From NCBI RefSeq assembly GCF_002443255.2, contig NW_019211458.1:31953319-32017318 (forward strand): a stretch of DNA of 64,000 nt, written 5' to 3'. Both the position numbers and the translations under genes were made by a program. The notes under the pieces were generated by a model, which saw nothing but the letters and a program-made list of their open reading frames with translations, did no database searches and was not told where the DNA came from. Positions within the stretch are counted from its first letter, which is position 1. Each line of letters begins with the position of its first letter. Source of the stretch: Varroa destructor (lineage: Eukaryota; Arthropoda; Arachnida; Mesostigmata; Varroidae). Positions 24,753 through 37,130 of this stretch are shown here, one piece after another.

Positions 24753-24802
24753 ACCATTAGAAAAGAAGACCAAATTGATATTTGGTCTTCTTTTCTAATG
24801 GT
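24753..24802. repeat. Perfect snap-back hairpin (23-bp stem, 4-nt loop)
   Basis: The left arm 24753-24775 (starts ACCATTAG, ends ACCAAAT) is the exact reverse complement of the right arm 24780-24802. The loop is TGAT (24776-24779). There are no mismatches in 23 bp. The loop is too short for a typical animal microRNA precursor and the stem is too short for most inverted-repeat elements. The form fits a recent fold-back duplication. No gene is adjacent. Confidence 0.95.
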
Positions 24803-27800
24803 CGACGATATGCCTAAAACTTCGCAATCATGTGCGCGCAACACAGTATCGCACTAGGATCAATCTGTTAAAAAAAACTCGTCTACAACTGTACATTCAT
24901 ACTTAATATTGTACTGCAAGTTTTATCTTTTTGATATTGCAGGGCACCGTAAGAGCCATTGGCAAGAGCCTCTAAAATCTATTTGTCGTAGCAAATTCCC
25001 GTGTTCATCTGAATTCCATCTTCTTCGTTCTCTACCACATGTAGAAGTAGGGATCAGATAGTGAATGGTTTGCACGTTATATTATATATTTTCTGAATTG
25101 AAGACGGGGAGTCTACATCCGAAACGGAGCTGTGTTTTGAACAATCTGTTCGTGCAATACGATCACGTGCAAATATGTATCCGGGAACGCACACTGGAGT
25201 CGAAGCAAAATTGACTATTGAACGTGTTTGTTACGACTTCACCCGTCATGGCGTATTACGTCAGCGCTATAAATTAGGATAATCAGGACCGATCTTTGAT
25301 ACGTAACCACTTCGATGCGAGACAGGCCTTTCATCGTCTAATGATTTAAGAATAGGAAAAATTAGGTGGTGTTCTTTTTTACTTTTAATTTTCACTGTCC
25401 TATTCAAGTAATTTTCGTTTGCCTTTACTATTTTGGAACTAGATTCAGCTATCATTTAAGGTACATTTGAGGTACTTTCATACAACGGCACCGATATGCG
25501 GTTTCGTCAATAATATATAGCATCGCTCTAGCAAGACAGTGCATCGCCGTCAAATAGTTACCTTCGTCTCTTCTAGAAATTTTCAATGGTTCCTAAACTG
25601 GGCAAAATTGCCACCATTACAGCGAACGATCTTTCTAAGTCTGCTTACAGCCCGCTGCACTGAAGACACTCATGTTCTATACATGACACAGAAATTCCGG
25701 TATGATCTTGCCTATTGAAAAGGGATTTTATGCTCGATTGATTTTAATAGGCCGTTTGCTGCTTCAGTTCAGTCAAGGAATCAGTTGATGCGGGATTAGC
25801 CATTCGGATCTAGAAGCTGCATCTTTAGAACGAGGTCTTCACTTTTAAGCTTTACGCAGAGCTCGCTATCTTTAGAACTGGCTGGATGAAGAAACGAAGA
25901 AATCAGACGTTCAAAGAAGCATCATGAGGACGAGCAATGTTCTACATTAGGCTAACACAAGAACAGCACGCGATCTTCTCGGTGTGTCAGAGTGTGGCCT
26001 TTCGTGAAGAAATGAATGATTATTGATATGGCAGAACACTATATCGCGACGTGATGTTAAGACCTTTGCTTCTAACAGGCAAGCAAGGTAAACGATCCAA
26101 AGGAGAACGGAAGCTGTCGCCCGTAAACTGCTAAAGTTGTCGCATCTGCCTGGCCTCTCCAGGGAATTGAATTCAGACAGCAGAAGTAAAGCGGAAAGAT
26201 GGCCCGGCAGGTTACAACGATTTAACGTACAAACCAGCAGTCGGAATACTGTAAAAGAGGCGCGCTGCAGGTGAGCTCAAACGGAACGGTTAAGGACAAG
26301 CCGCACTAATATCAGACAATACCTAATCTATTGCGTTACGTAGTTAATCCTGCTCACTAAGGATCCGTTTGCTAGACGTACAATCGTACGTAATACCATG
26401 GCATATGCAAAAACGAGGAAGGAGAACGGTTTCACAGCAGCGCAAATTGACTCGTTCGCGTGAAAGGAAAAAGCAATTGTTTAGAAGAAACCTTTTATTC
26501 GAAAAGATAATAGCATTAGAAGTGGAGAGAAGTAGGAAAATAATTCAGAATTTTGCGGAAAGCAAAGGCCGAAATGCGGTAATTGTGTTATATATTAACT
26601 GCGATTGAAACTAAAAGTGTGTGTTTCTAGCTCGCTTTCTTTTAATAAGATATACGACTTTTATTGATATTTAAGGAAGAATAATTCAAGGAACAATAAT
26701 AAGCATCACAAATAAAAAATGCCTTAAACAGTGTTGTTTTAAAGATTATGAAACACTTCCGGGACATGAGTAAGTAATGGATCACAAATGTGGTAAGATT
26801 CCAGATTTTGTGAAACTTTTTTTTCTTACAAAAAGATAAAATAACTAAAATATATGAAGTAGGTTACGATTCTGTAAAAAGTGATAAAAAAAAATTAAGT
26901 TTCAACTTAGGACAGCAAAATGGCTGGTCCATTAAGCGAAATCGAACGCTGATGTGTACTTACTGGTGCAAGCAGAAGGAACTGGTTAGAAGCTCCGCCG
27001 TAATTTGAAATGGGTCAACACTTGACACCATTATAGTCCTATTGAGTTATTATACTGAATATAAAATGCACCTTTTTTATTAATAGATTATGTCAGGATT
27101 GAAGTTTCTCATATCGCTTAGCGGATAGAAGAACAGCCAGCTAATGATCGGCTATACGTATAAAACAAATTATCAGACGATTTACACAGTTCGAAGTCAC
27201 AGGAAACGATGTCAGCCATAGTGGAAATGGTTATGTTCGTGACGGTTTAAGACCTAACTTAGATTTAGTCCTATCTCGCATCAAGTAACCTGTCCTGTGT
27301 TCTCGTATACGAGACTGTTACGCTAAGGAACCATAAAATATCAACAGGTAAAATGAGGTAGTAGGGCGCATCCCTGTAATATAGTAAGGTACTAGACTTA
27401 GGCCCATTGCGATTCACTTTCTAACTTTTCAATTATTTACAACTGGCACACTACCTTTGATTCCTACGAATCTATTGGCAATACCGTATGGATCGGTGTT
27501 ATACGTATATGAAATTTCCACTCATGTAGGGCATCGAAATAATTCTAATTTTAAATTGGCAATCGAACAATTCTGTGCCGATGTTCTGCTACCCATGGAG
27601 AATCATGCGAACCGATGCTATCGCCCATTCGATCTAGCCAGACGAGAAGGGCCTGAAAAAAGTACAATAAAAGGGGTCCACGATTTGTCGTCCATTCAGT
27701 ATCTGTGTCATATATAATTTGTGCTTTAAAGCTGGACAAGTGGCCAGTAGGAAGGGTCATTGGGGACGATAAAGCAACGCATTTTAGGAAGCTTAAAGCA

Positions 27801-29205
27801 GCGTTTTCTATGAAGCACAAACGGTCCTGGCATTATTGGGTTGAGAACGTACCTTGTATGCTTGGTCCTATAATTGAGGGCTCATTTGATAGTAATCATC
27901 CACGATGATCGCACAACTATCGATCCAGCAAACTGGCTAATAGGCGCGCGCTTTAAACTGAAATAACAAACCCGTACATTATATCGAGTAAGCTTACCCC
28001 ATAGGAAAATACATCGGGACACTATTGGGCCGTACCCCAAAGGTTAGTAAAGAAAACCCGTTACTGGCCCTTAGGCTTAGCATTGAACGTTAGCTTTACG
28101 TCAGCTGGTTGTTAAGAGAAGTCTGCGTAAGTTCTTCTAACAAACATACGCTACCGCATGCAATGTAGTCGACTATTCCGTTCAAAATTATTTTGAAAAC
28201 ATTTACTCTAGCAAACAAACAGATATTATTTGTTAAGCTTCGCTACTTATTCTAGTTGTCTAAAACTTTTATAACTTTCGGCTAATTTCGGACTAATATA
28301 TGAAAATGAAGCGGAAAACGATGTCACGACAATGGTTCAACTTTCTGTCCTACTTGACAACTGCAAGACGTCTAATCTTCTACTCTGACTATACTTCTTC
28401 ACAAGGACTTTGTCCACCAGGCACGCAGTGAAGGCACCTTTATCTTGTGGGGCCAGTGCGAAGCTTTTGGTCGCCTGTTAAATAGGATTCATTCTAAGGT
28501 GTATTTTGTCCACTATATTCGGACTCTTGACATTACCATTATGCACAGTGCTCGAGCCTTTAGTCTATCGAAGCAAAAAACAGTAATAAAACAAGCAGAG
28601 TGACTTCTATACAGACGCTAATTCGAAAAACAAAATTGCTTAACCTCTTTCAGGATGAACCACAAAACGATTTATAATGGATAATCGTATCGGACACTCG
28701 CCGTAACGGACCATTAATAGAGTGGGTCTTTGTTATACAGACTGAGAGGATCTATTGCACCTTTTTTTTTTTTACTGCATTTTACTCTCGTTATTTTAAC
28801 AAATGTAGAACTATTGCAACAAGTGAGTTTTCTAAAACTTAAGACATTTAGTACGCTCTGTATACACTGTGTTCACTGAACGAAGTTCCCTCGGTGACTC
28901 TCGTTGAGTTCGTTACTATGGAAATTATAAGCAAATAGACGAACGGCCATTGCTGATTCAAATTTTAACATTACCAAAAATTGTCACTCTGGTGGCCTAC
29001 TATACAGAGCGTTGCTATAGATCTACGATCGTTAAAAAAAACCAGATGTAAAATGTTTGTATTACTGCATGTTGCATGCACCACAACACTGAAACCGCCG
29101 ACATGATAGCTCAACAAACTTTTGATAGAACGATAAATATTTGAAATATGGCCTAATTGGTCAAGTGAAGCTTTCTTAACACGAATCATGTTAAATCTCT
29201 GACGA

Positions 29206-29208
<3 letters not shown>
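24803..29208. other. Gene-free stretch with unidentified basic ORF
   Basis: No identifiable gene. A + frame (first ATG at 26405, stop at 26606-26608) encodes 67 residues very rich in Arg and Lys, with a possible helical segment; it has no family match. The stretch 27457-27908 is covered by two overlapping + frames and one minus frame (27551-27820), none recognised. A pyrimidine-rich AG at about 26080 and a CAG/GTGAGC at about 26270 could bound an exon, but all three + frames between them contain stops. Confidence 0.5.

Positions 29209-29253
<45 letters not shown>
29209..29253. repeat. (TA)n microsatellite, 45 bp
   Basis: Uninterrupted TA dinucleotide array, the second longest in the window. 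Shorter arrays of the same type lie near 31424-31438, 40754-40771, 47532-47544 and 50258-50271. Confidence 0.97.
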
Positions 29254-29256
<3 letters not shown>

Positions 29257-32200
29257 TGGCATTCTCGTCTAGGACATCGTTAGTGAAAAAAGAAGTGCGC
29301 GAGCAAACCCACCATCTCTCTATACATCACTAACCTATCTTGGTCACCGCCTAAATTATTTCCAATCAGAGTCTATTTGCCTAGTCCGAGTGAACAAAGG
29401 TAATTATCTCTGTTTCATTGTAGCACGTATTGCATAGTGTGTGGCGTCTATACGTGATCAGCTATTTAACGGGATTTAACGAAATATCCGAGCGTAAAGG
29501 TAAGATGCTGTTCTGGATAGCATCCTAGAATGGATTAAAGCCAGGCATACTTCAACTCATTTAAAAAATTTGGATACGTTATCTTTTGATATACCTAAAA
29601 AACTGACACAGATACTCGCGAAAATGTTTCTCTAACAGCAACGTAATGAACGGTAATATAGCTAGTTCTCATTAAACTAATATGGCACCGAGTCGTTTGA
29701 GTCTCAGTGGAATGAGATCCACGAAATTGTCCTTTTTTCATAAGGACTCAAAGCATACGTGTAGTTCTATTTAATGAATAGTATTTTTAGTAACGGATAT
29801 CTCGGTTTCTGACGTATGACAGGTGTAAGTTTCTGCCACCCAATATAGGCCAACCCGAAAAGCACTTTCAAGGTTTCTGACATCTTTGGGGCAAAAGGAG
29901 CCAAGTCGAGATAGTCAATCAACTCAATGTATTCTTGCCAAAGTCTTTCGAGTTAGCGGTGTCCAAGATGACATCATTTTGAAACAAGAGTTTCCGTACC
30001 CCAAGACATTATTGTGAGATTAGTCGTCTTTTGTAATCTCGGCGTCGGATACCTTATAATCCCTTATCCCAAAAGTGAAGTGCAATTGTGCTCGAAGGAA
30101 ACTAAGAGTCTTGCGCCATTCTTCGTTACTGCGTCGATCTTTCGCACACACATTTGATCAAGCAATTAGTTTCAAGGAACCCGGAGACTTAACGGATACA
30201 GCCAAAGATCCCAAATAATCCTCTATAAAACCTTGTAAGCTTTACTTTAGCCTTTTTCCATTCCTGTATAAAAACAGCTTAATGGACCCTTACATAGGCA
30301 CACGCTGTGGCCTAAAAGTGAGGCCTTTCAATTGCACACAGGCCATTCGTGTGCTTAGTAGCAGTCTTTATACTGGCGCTATGATTGTTGTCAAGCAAAT
30401 TTGTTTTGACTATAACGTTTATGGGTTGTATGTATATCGGGGTTATTGTAGGGTTTTTAAGGAGCTAATATGAAACTCCATAATTGAAAAAAAAAAGCTG
30501 CGCTTAAGGTGTCGTTGATTTTCTACCGAAAGGTTATCTTATGTGGAAATTAATACCATTGTAAGAAGTGCTGCCAGCACCCTTAGCTTGGTACTCTCGA
30601 ATTCTTCAGGGCTACAATCGTGCCAAATCTTTAATTAGTTTCCTAGGAAGACATTCGATAGAGATAGCTACTAAGCGCTAAACGTACTAAAAGTACCAAA
30701 ATGCAATTTGGCATTTCTTGTCGCCAAAAAATTGGCTCAAGGTTGTTCACTACTGCATGCGCCTATTGTAATTTCAAAGCGACCAAAAATTTTATCAAGG
30801 TAACATAGAACGATACGCTGCTCGCAGTGACCCAAACAAGCAATATCCATAGACCGAATCCCTCTGACATAGCCCAGGCCTTTTATTCCTCAAGTAAAAC
30901 TACGTAAAATTAGTTGCTAGAGATACTTCTCACCTATGAGGTTTATCGATTTAGACTAATAGGCATTTATGCAGTAACATGTGCCAGATCGCTGTCGTGT
31001 AGGAATCTTTTTTACACTGGTTGACTAGTAACGATATTGAAAGTTCGAGTGGGTAGGTTATGTGTAGATGTCGAACGAACGCAAGGCTGGCAACATACAT
31101 CCATAATGACATATTTAAGCAGATCTGAGGAATAGGAAATTTTTCAGATAGCCATATAATGATTAGGGAACGTTACAATAGGTTAAGGAATAGGCGTTTG
31201 AAAGCTTGGGACACGTTGATAAGAAATACATGAGCAACACACCTTCAAATTTTTCCTCCGAGTTTACCAGTTTACGCCATAAGTACTGCAAGACTCACTT
31301 TAACTAAATAGCCCTCAAAGGCTGTAAAACAATTGTATACAACTAGCGATATACTAGAGCTTCCAATAAGACTGCTATAATAGAAACAAGAATGAGTTAT
31401 GTCCTTATTGCTATATACGTTGTTATATATATATATACATATACAATATATGAGAAACAAGGATATGTTACGAAATATGACTATTTGTCTTTCCGCGTGT
31501 AAATAAACCTGTATCTATATTGTTTATGACAAGATAATATATGCATTGACTGAGGCACCTTTCTAAATTCTGTTTGATCCCCTTCAATTCAACAGATTGT
31601 GTTTGTCAGACGTGCATAGACCTTTGGTAACAACACTGTAGACTGCCGCCGAATCGATTGCCACCATAAAATTGATTGTCCCCTTCTGGAAGGAATACTT
31701 AATGAAGAATTTATTACCTAATGGAGCGAAAAAATTTTACTTTGACTATACGTTGCTTACATACTCATGAACTTTATAGGCAGTGCGGTAGAACTGCATT
31801 GAATTCGCCGTATTTTTAGGGAGTCGTTCATTACGGGAATCGGTCGTTTGACATGCGGTTAGCTTCTGATTTTTATGGTGCTACTGTCGTTTATCACACA
31901 TGTGTCCTTTGCACTCATTTACGTTAAAAGTGGCCTTCTATGCTCCGTGTGTACATTAGAACACGCTACGTGGCCCGCGCCTAAGATCTTACCCGGTACC
32001 GCAACGTTTTTGTTGGAGATGTTCTTATTTCTCCCACCCAACCACTCGTTGGAGTTCTTTTGCTCACTGTTCAACACAAGGGGCGATCTAAGAACTCACG
32101 TTGTAAATTTGTGTAGCATATCTGTTGCGGATTAACTCAGCTTTCTTATGTAACAAGTTCAGGATCGAAAACTGACTAGACAACACCTGTGTCAGCGGAA

Positions 32201-33099
32201 CTCGAAAACTCGATCTACGGATGGTTTCTCCCGAACCTCAGTGACGCTTAACGGTGAAACCCGTTGTATAAGGCCCTTTGTTGTTGTTCAAAACGCAATA
32301 CGGCGCGCTCATATAGTGTCATTTATGGCTATATCAACCGCAACAACCTGCCAGTACTAACACATGACAATACATACTTCGAGAGAATTCATGGGTTTGG
32401 ACCTCTTTTGTCCTTTTCCTTTCCTACATGTTTTTCGCTTGTCCAAGACAGGTCACTAACATGGGGGCTTTCTATTGGCGGGTTCGTAACGTAAAATTCT
32501 TTGCATCATACTTGACGTTGCCTGTAAAGGGGGCATTGTTGTGGCCCGAATAATGAAGACATATAATTTCTTCTTTTGCAGTTCCAAACTCCAATGAAAG
32601 AAGGACGAATATTTTACATATTTCGCGTAAAGCATCATGTATATATAAAGGTGTGATTTTTTTAAATGATACAACTATTTTTTGAGTCAGTGAAATAAAC
32701 TATCAGTCTTAGTTAGACTGTGTTTGCCTGCAAAAGCCTAGCTAAAAAGTTAAGATTCATCGAGTAACTACAAAGATATATTCTGGGAATATAATAGACT
32801 AAGGTCGTCTTTTCCAGAGGAACCAAAATAGGCGGAGTTTCGAATAAAAAGGACTGATTCTAATCAGATGATTGATAAACGAGTATATTTCAATGCCGCA
32901 AGATCTGTGCGTTCTTTCTGAAAGCGTTTATGTTCAAAATCCACAAAGGTGCGAACGCCTTCACGAAAGCAACAGGCTAGATGAACTAAATCGACGGCGA
33001 AGCACTCAGAATATGAGTCTGACTGGCTGGTGATAATTAGGTGCAGACATTGAAAACATTTGTTAGAGCCCTTTCAGATGGAAATCTCGTATCGTTTAG
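29254..33099. other. Gene-free stretch
   Basis: AT-rich DNA without a recognisable gene. The + frames at 31875-32135 (86 codons) and 32264-32494 (76 codons) were read and carry no motif. A short (TA)n run lies at 31424-31438. Confidence 0.55.
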
Positions 33100-33327
33100 T
33101 CATGCTACCAAGCAGAATACCACCTTCATCCCTCCTTGATGTTCCGCGGGCTGGCGCGACGCACCGCTGCCTAAAGCCGCGTACGCACTGAATGTGTTGA
33201 CGACTTGCCTGCCGTCGCTCCGCGCAAGCTCAAACTTTCCCAGCGGCTCTTCTTGGTGAGGGTGGGGTAAAACGACACGCTTCCCGGGTCGAAGCAACAG
33301 ACGCGAAATCGACCCAGTGAGCGGGAG
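33100..33327 (-). other. GC-rich island with unidentified minus-strand open frame
   Basis: Two counted lines have 34 of 60 (33181-33240) and 36 of 60 (33241-33300) G+C, well above the surroundings. On the minus strand the frame is open for about 75 codons from just after a TAG (33328-33330) to a stop at 33100. The internal part (GKRVVLPHPHQEEPLGKFEL and on) looks like ordinary soluble protein, but I do not recognise it. It lacks a good ATG near its beginning, so if real it would be an internal or terminal exon. High GC lowers stop frequency, so the open length alone is weak evidence. Confidence 0.2.
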
Positions 33328-33360
33328 CTACCTTCACTGGCGAAACCAATCTAGAGCCTC

Positions 33361-36300
33361 CTCGAGTAGCTCAGGTTAGAGACCGTCTACAACGAAAATG
33401 CTTTAGAAAGTATGGCAGCAAAGTAGAAACTATGTAAACATGTAGCCGCCATGTAACTATGGCGATAATCCGCCCGCGACGAAGACGTTTACACCCCCGT
33501 AACAAGCCTGCATGACGAACAATACCGCTTGCATCATTCGGACTGCTACGTCCCGAGCTGGCAACGACAGTTGGAAGAAGTATAATAGTCTACAATTAAA
33601 TTAAGCTGACGTTTTTCATTTCTGCGTTTGACTACATCTCGTGGAGATCAAACTGTGCCCGAGACAACGATGCGTTTTCTGTAGAATGTAAATGCGATAG
33701 GAAATTTAACCCGAACAACTGTTTATATATATTTGGTCCATGTAGCAAAGTTCATTTAATGTTTTGCCGAGTTGGTTCCGACGGTATTTAAGCCCTTTAG
33801 AAACTTCGATACTTTGCATCTAGCAAAATACAGCCGACACCGGACTGCATTTTATGCAATTGGAACGTTCATATTTAAAGTCTTATTTCAATAAAATTAT
33901 ACTATTGCAGTTCAAACGAACTATCAACTTATAGCGTGCTATTTAACCGTTGCATCCATGATGCTCTCAGCTAGCAACGTTTGGCGGAAGCAGTAGCTAC
34001 AGAGTTTTACTTCTGATATTTTAGCATTTTCAGATCTGATCCACTTTTCAGGGCAGCTTGCAACATATAGCCTAACAGAAACACAAAATTCTGTTTCTTT
34101 GGTATGCGTCGTGGTATGTGCGCTCGACTCGGATTATAGTCAGCCATTACTCATTAAAGAAGAACGACCACTGGTAAGCTCGGCCAGCGTTAATTATCCT
34201 ATAGGGGCTTTTTTGTCCATACCGTAAATTCCTAGATCATCAGTGGCTCACTTCATAGTTGTATTATTAGGCACCTGTAAGTAGATTTTGCCGGACCACT
34301 CTTGAAGCATCCTGATTTTTTCGTTATCCTGAGGTCGGTAAATTTGCATCTGTATACATAGATGTAAATTAACTACAGATAATTTAGTAATAGATTTTGC
34401 TACTGCCCCTGCCACTGTTTCCGTTGATCCTGCCACGGCGGTTAAAAGGAACGCTAATGCAATTGTGGTTGCCTCTTTCTTCGTCCTCTCGGCGATTTCC
34501 TATTATCCAAAATAAGCGTGGAAGATCCGCGTGAGCGGCCTTTGGCGGATAGGCAGGTTTCGTTAACTTATTTCTTTCTGTACGACACGACGCGAGACAG
34601 AATGAATCAATGGCTAGAGATTATCGTCCTTGGCCTGTGTACAGAAACGGGCAACAAGGTCAGCAAGCGTCGCGTTGGGGAAAATAACAAAAATGAATGG
34701 TTTAAGTGCGCATATATATGTATAAGGATCGTTCATCATTTCTGAAACAGTGGACCCGCCTGTTGACCACTTTCAACCTGTGACCTCCCAGTTGGATTCT
34801 GAGGTCTTGCAATATATTCTAGCATTGAAGCAAGGAACATTAAGCAGAATAAATAAATAGAAAATCAAACAAGTAAATAGTGGAATCTCAAAACTCGTTA
34901 TTATTAACGACATTATTATTAATTACTGACAGAATTATGTATAGTCGATTCGGCGATGCCCAAGTTATAAGTTATGCTGTATGATAAGTTGAAATCGTAA
35001 TCAGAATAGATATTATTGTAGGGAATGTGTTTGTTTTTCACCAGTAAATTTGTTTTTGCGTAGGCTTTTTTTTTTCGGAGTAGTATCAACCGTAAGCCAT
35101 TTTTGTAAAACCTACATAAGGTTCTTACACTAGACGTGGCCCCAAGTGCTCTATTAGTTGGTGTTGTGTATAGCCGGCCTTATAAAGTACACTGTTATTT
35201 CGCCATTTAATCTACGTGCAAGCTATACGATAAATAGCTATAATCTATTACCGTTTCCCATTATTTATTTATTTATCCGCTGCTACATATAATGATACGC
35301 GTAGTCGTTATTTTGTCTCCGCTTAGCTCTAGAACGGCATTGACAGACTGCTGTGAAAGTGTATTGCCGCGTGTGCTTGATTTATCGTTAACGAACCACA
35401 AAACGTGAACTTCAATAGCAAATCAGAGCGAACGTTGTACTGGGTTTGAGTAGGACACGATGTACCTAAAAGGTGGCCTAAATTCGACAGAGTACTGAAT
35501 CAAATGTTTGAAAATTCACGTACATTCAAACTTTATGCTGTATTAGAATTGCAATTGTATATGGAGTCTATTACTTGCGCTCCGCTCGCGACAGGCAATT
35601 GGAGAACGGGAGCTTTAATCTGAAAGTGCTTTTGTAAAAATGGGTTTGTCGCTGTCATGATCGTGGTTAATTCGTTCCGTGCTGGCGGATCTTATAAGGG
35701 TTTGGATATTGACAATATTTTTTTGTTCGAACAACTTGCTTATCCGGTATATTTCAGGGTTCATGTAATTCCCTAAGAGTCAACCCAGTCACGAACACGC
35801 CGTTTACACAACATAACAGTTTTTACACTCATTACTCGAGTGGCATAGCAGATATTTATTAATAGCTTATTACGGTCTTACTACTACGGTATTATTAAGT
35901 CAGCCTGCAATTATTTATCTTCGTCGTCAGTAATCTAACTTCACCAGTACTACCTTGCTTTTTGCAATCCTCAACATCACCAAGGATTTATATGTTCTAC
36001 CCTTTCCTGTTCCTACTATACGGGCTTTTCTTGTTTCATTATGGACACAAACGAAACTCTTAGCCAAACACTATTCTGCTAGTGCATGATATCTGTTAAC
36101 AGTCATAAAAAAAAAGATGTGGCTATAAGTGCTCTGGCCTGCGATCTCGGATCCGAACCCCCAGGGTCATCCAAAAAAGCAGCCATTCAGTACGCTTGGT
36201 CCAGACAAAACGCATCAAAATTCCTTCCCGCACGCTTCAACGCACCACCCAGGAAGTTCAAATTTCGTCGGGAAAAATAAGAGTGAAATGAAGCCTGTCC

Positions 36301-36480
36301 TGAATTTCTAGCAGGCCGACTTGCTTTTACTATCTTGGCCATCCGTTCCCCGCAGAATCGGTATTTTTTACTTGCCTTATGTTGTCAGCCATTTGGGATT
36401 GAGTTGTCCGGTCATGTACGCCAGCCGTGTTAGACAGCGTGTTAAATTTTACTGATTATTTCCGGGTATCAGTTTGCCTC
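33361..36480. other. AT-rich stretch between the two GC islands
   Basis: No recognisable gene. It contains a quasi-palindrome at 34341-34370 (11-bp arms with one mismatch, 8-nt loop) and short frames of 60-75 codons without motifs. If the two GC islands belong to one minus-strand gene, this would be intron, but no convincing splice junction was found. Confidence 0.5.
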
Positions 36481-36488
36481 TAGCTTGC

Positions 36489-37100
36489 TTAACCGGCCGG
36501 ATGGTCGAGGGGAGTTGCTCCGTCGCGCCATGTTCCCGGCCCACCGCAACCCCAGTGGCTGCATGTACAACACACGGTAAGCGCTGAATCGAGTCTTGTA
36601 CATGTCTCGTACCCAGCGTGAAACGAAGCTTCTACCCCCTGCTCTAAAGCCACCCAGCAGGCGAGGCTGCCGTTCATGTCAGACGAAAGCGAAGGAAACC
36701 AGGCCGACGCTATGGTCGACGAAGAGGCGTCAGTAACGTCACGTCCTTTCTCGAAAAAAACAGAACGAAGTGCTATGAGGTTACGCTCGGTCGACGCTAT
36801 CAACCTACGGCGAACTCCTAGCTAGCCTATAGTATTGAGCTATAAAGGCGCTCGCCACGGCGGAGGACGTTTCCAACCAACGCGGGATATCAACCGGTTC
36901 TCTCTGTAGTTGCGCCACGTATCTGGGGCAGCACCGCCACCAGCGGTATTAGTCTTATGCGGCCGGGCGGGGGCAGACAGGTTGGCTGGCAGGCACAGAA
37001 GAAGCTGAGGCCTCAACGATGACCTTAGAAGCACGTCGTCACTTATGATAAGAAGAAAAAAGAACAGTGACGCGCAGCGTAGATTGCCGCCCTCGAACAT
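36489..37100 (-). pseudogene. Unidentified minus-strand coding candidate in a GC-rich island
   Basis: The island 36481-37130 is strongly GC-rich: 39 of 60 G+C in 36481-36540 and 40 of 60 in 36961-37020. On the minus strand one frame starts at an ATG (37098-37100) and runs to a TAG at 36840-36842. The same frame has a second stop 21 bases further on, then is open again to a TAA at 36489. That is two clustered stops in about 204 codons. The first part (86 residues) has a hydrophobic stretch near its N-terminus (CASLFFFLLII), loosely like a signal peptide. The second part ends Cys-rich (CCTCSHWGCGG). I recognise no family. It could be two exons around a very short intron, a decayed gene, or a chance frame favoured by high GC. 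Splice sites between the two parts are poor. Confidence 0.2.
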
Positions 37101-37130
37101 AGGATGACGACGCTGTCGTATTGCTGCAGT

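Noticed and set aside
26081..26269. Possible internal exon between a pyrimidine-rich AG and CAG/GTGAGC
   Set aside because: All three + frames contain stops. It could only be a non-coding exon, for which there is no other support.
33354..33400. tRNA A-box-like sequence (TAGCTCAGGTTAGAG)
   Set aside because: Resembles the D-arm and A box of tRNA genes, but no anticodon stem, T-arm or matching B box follows at the required distance.
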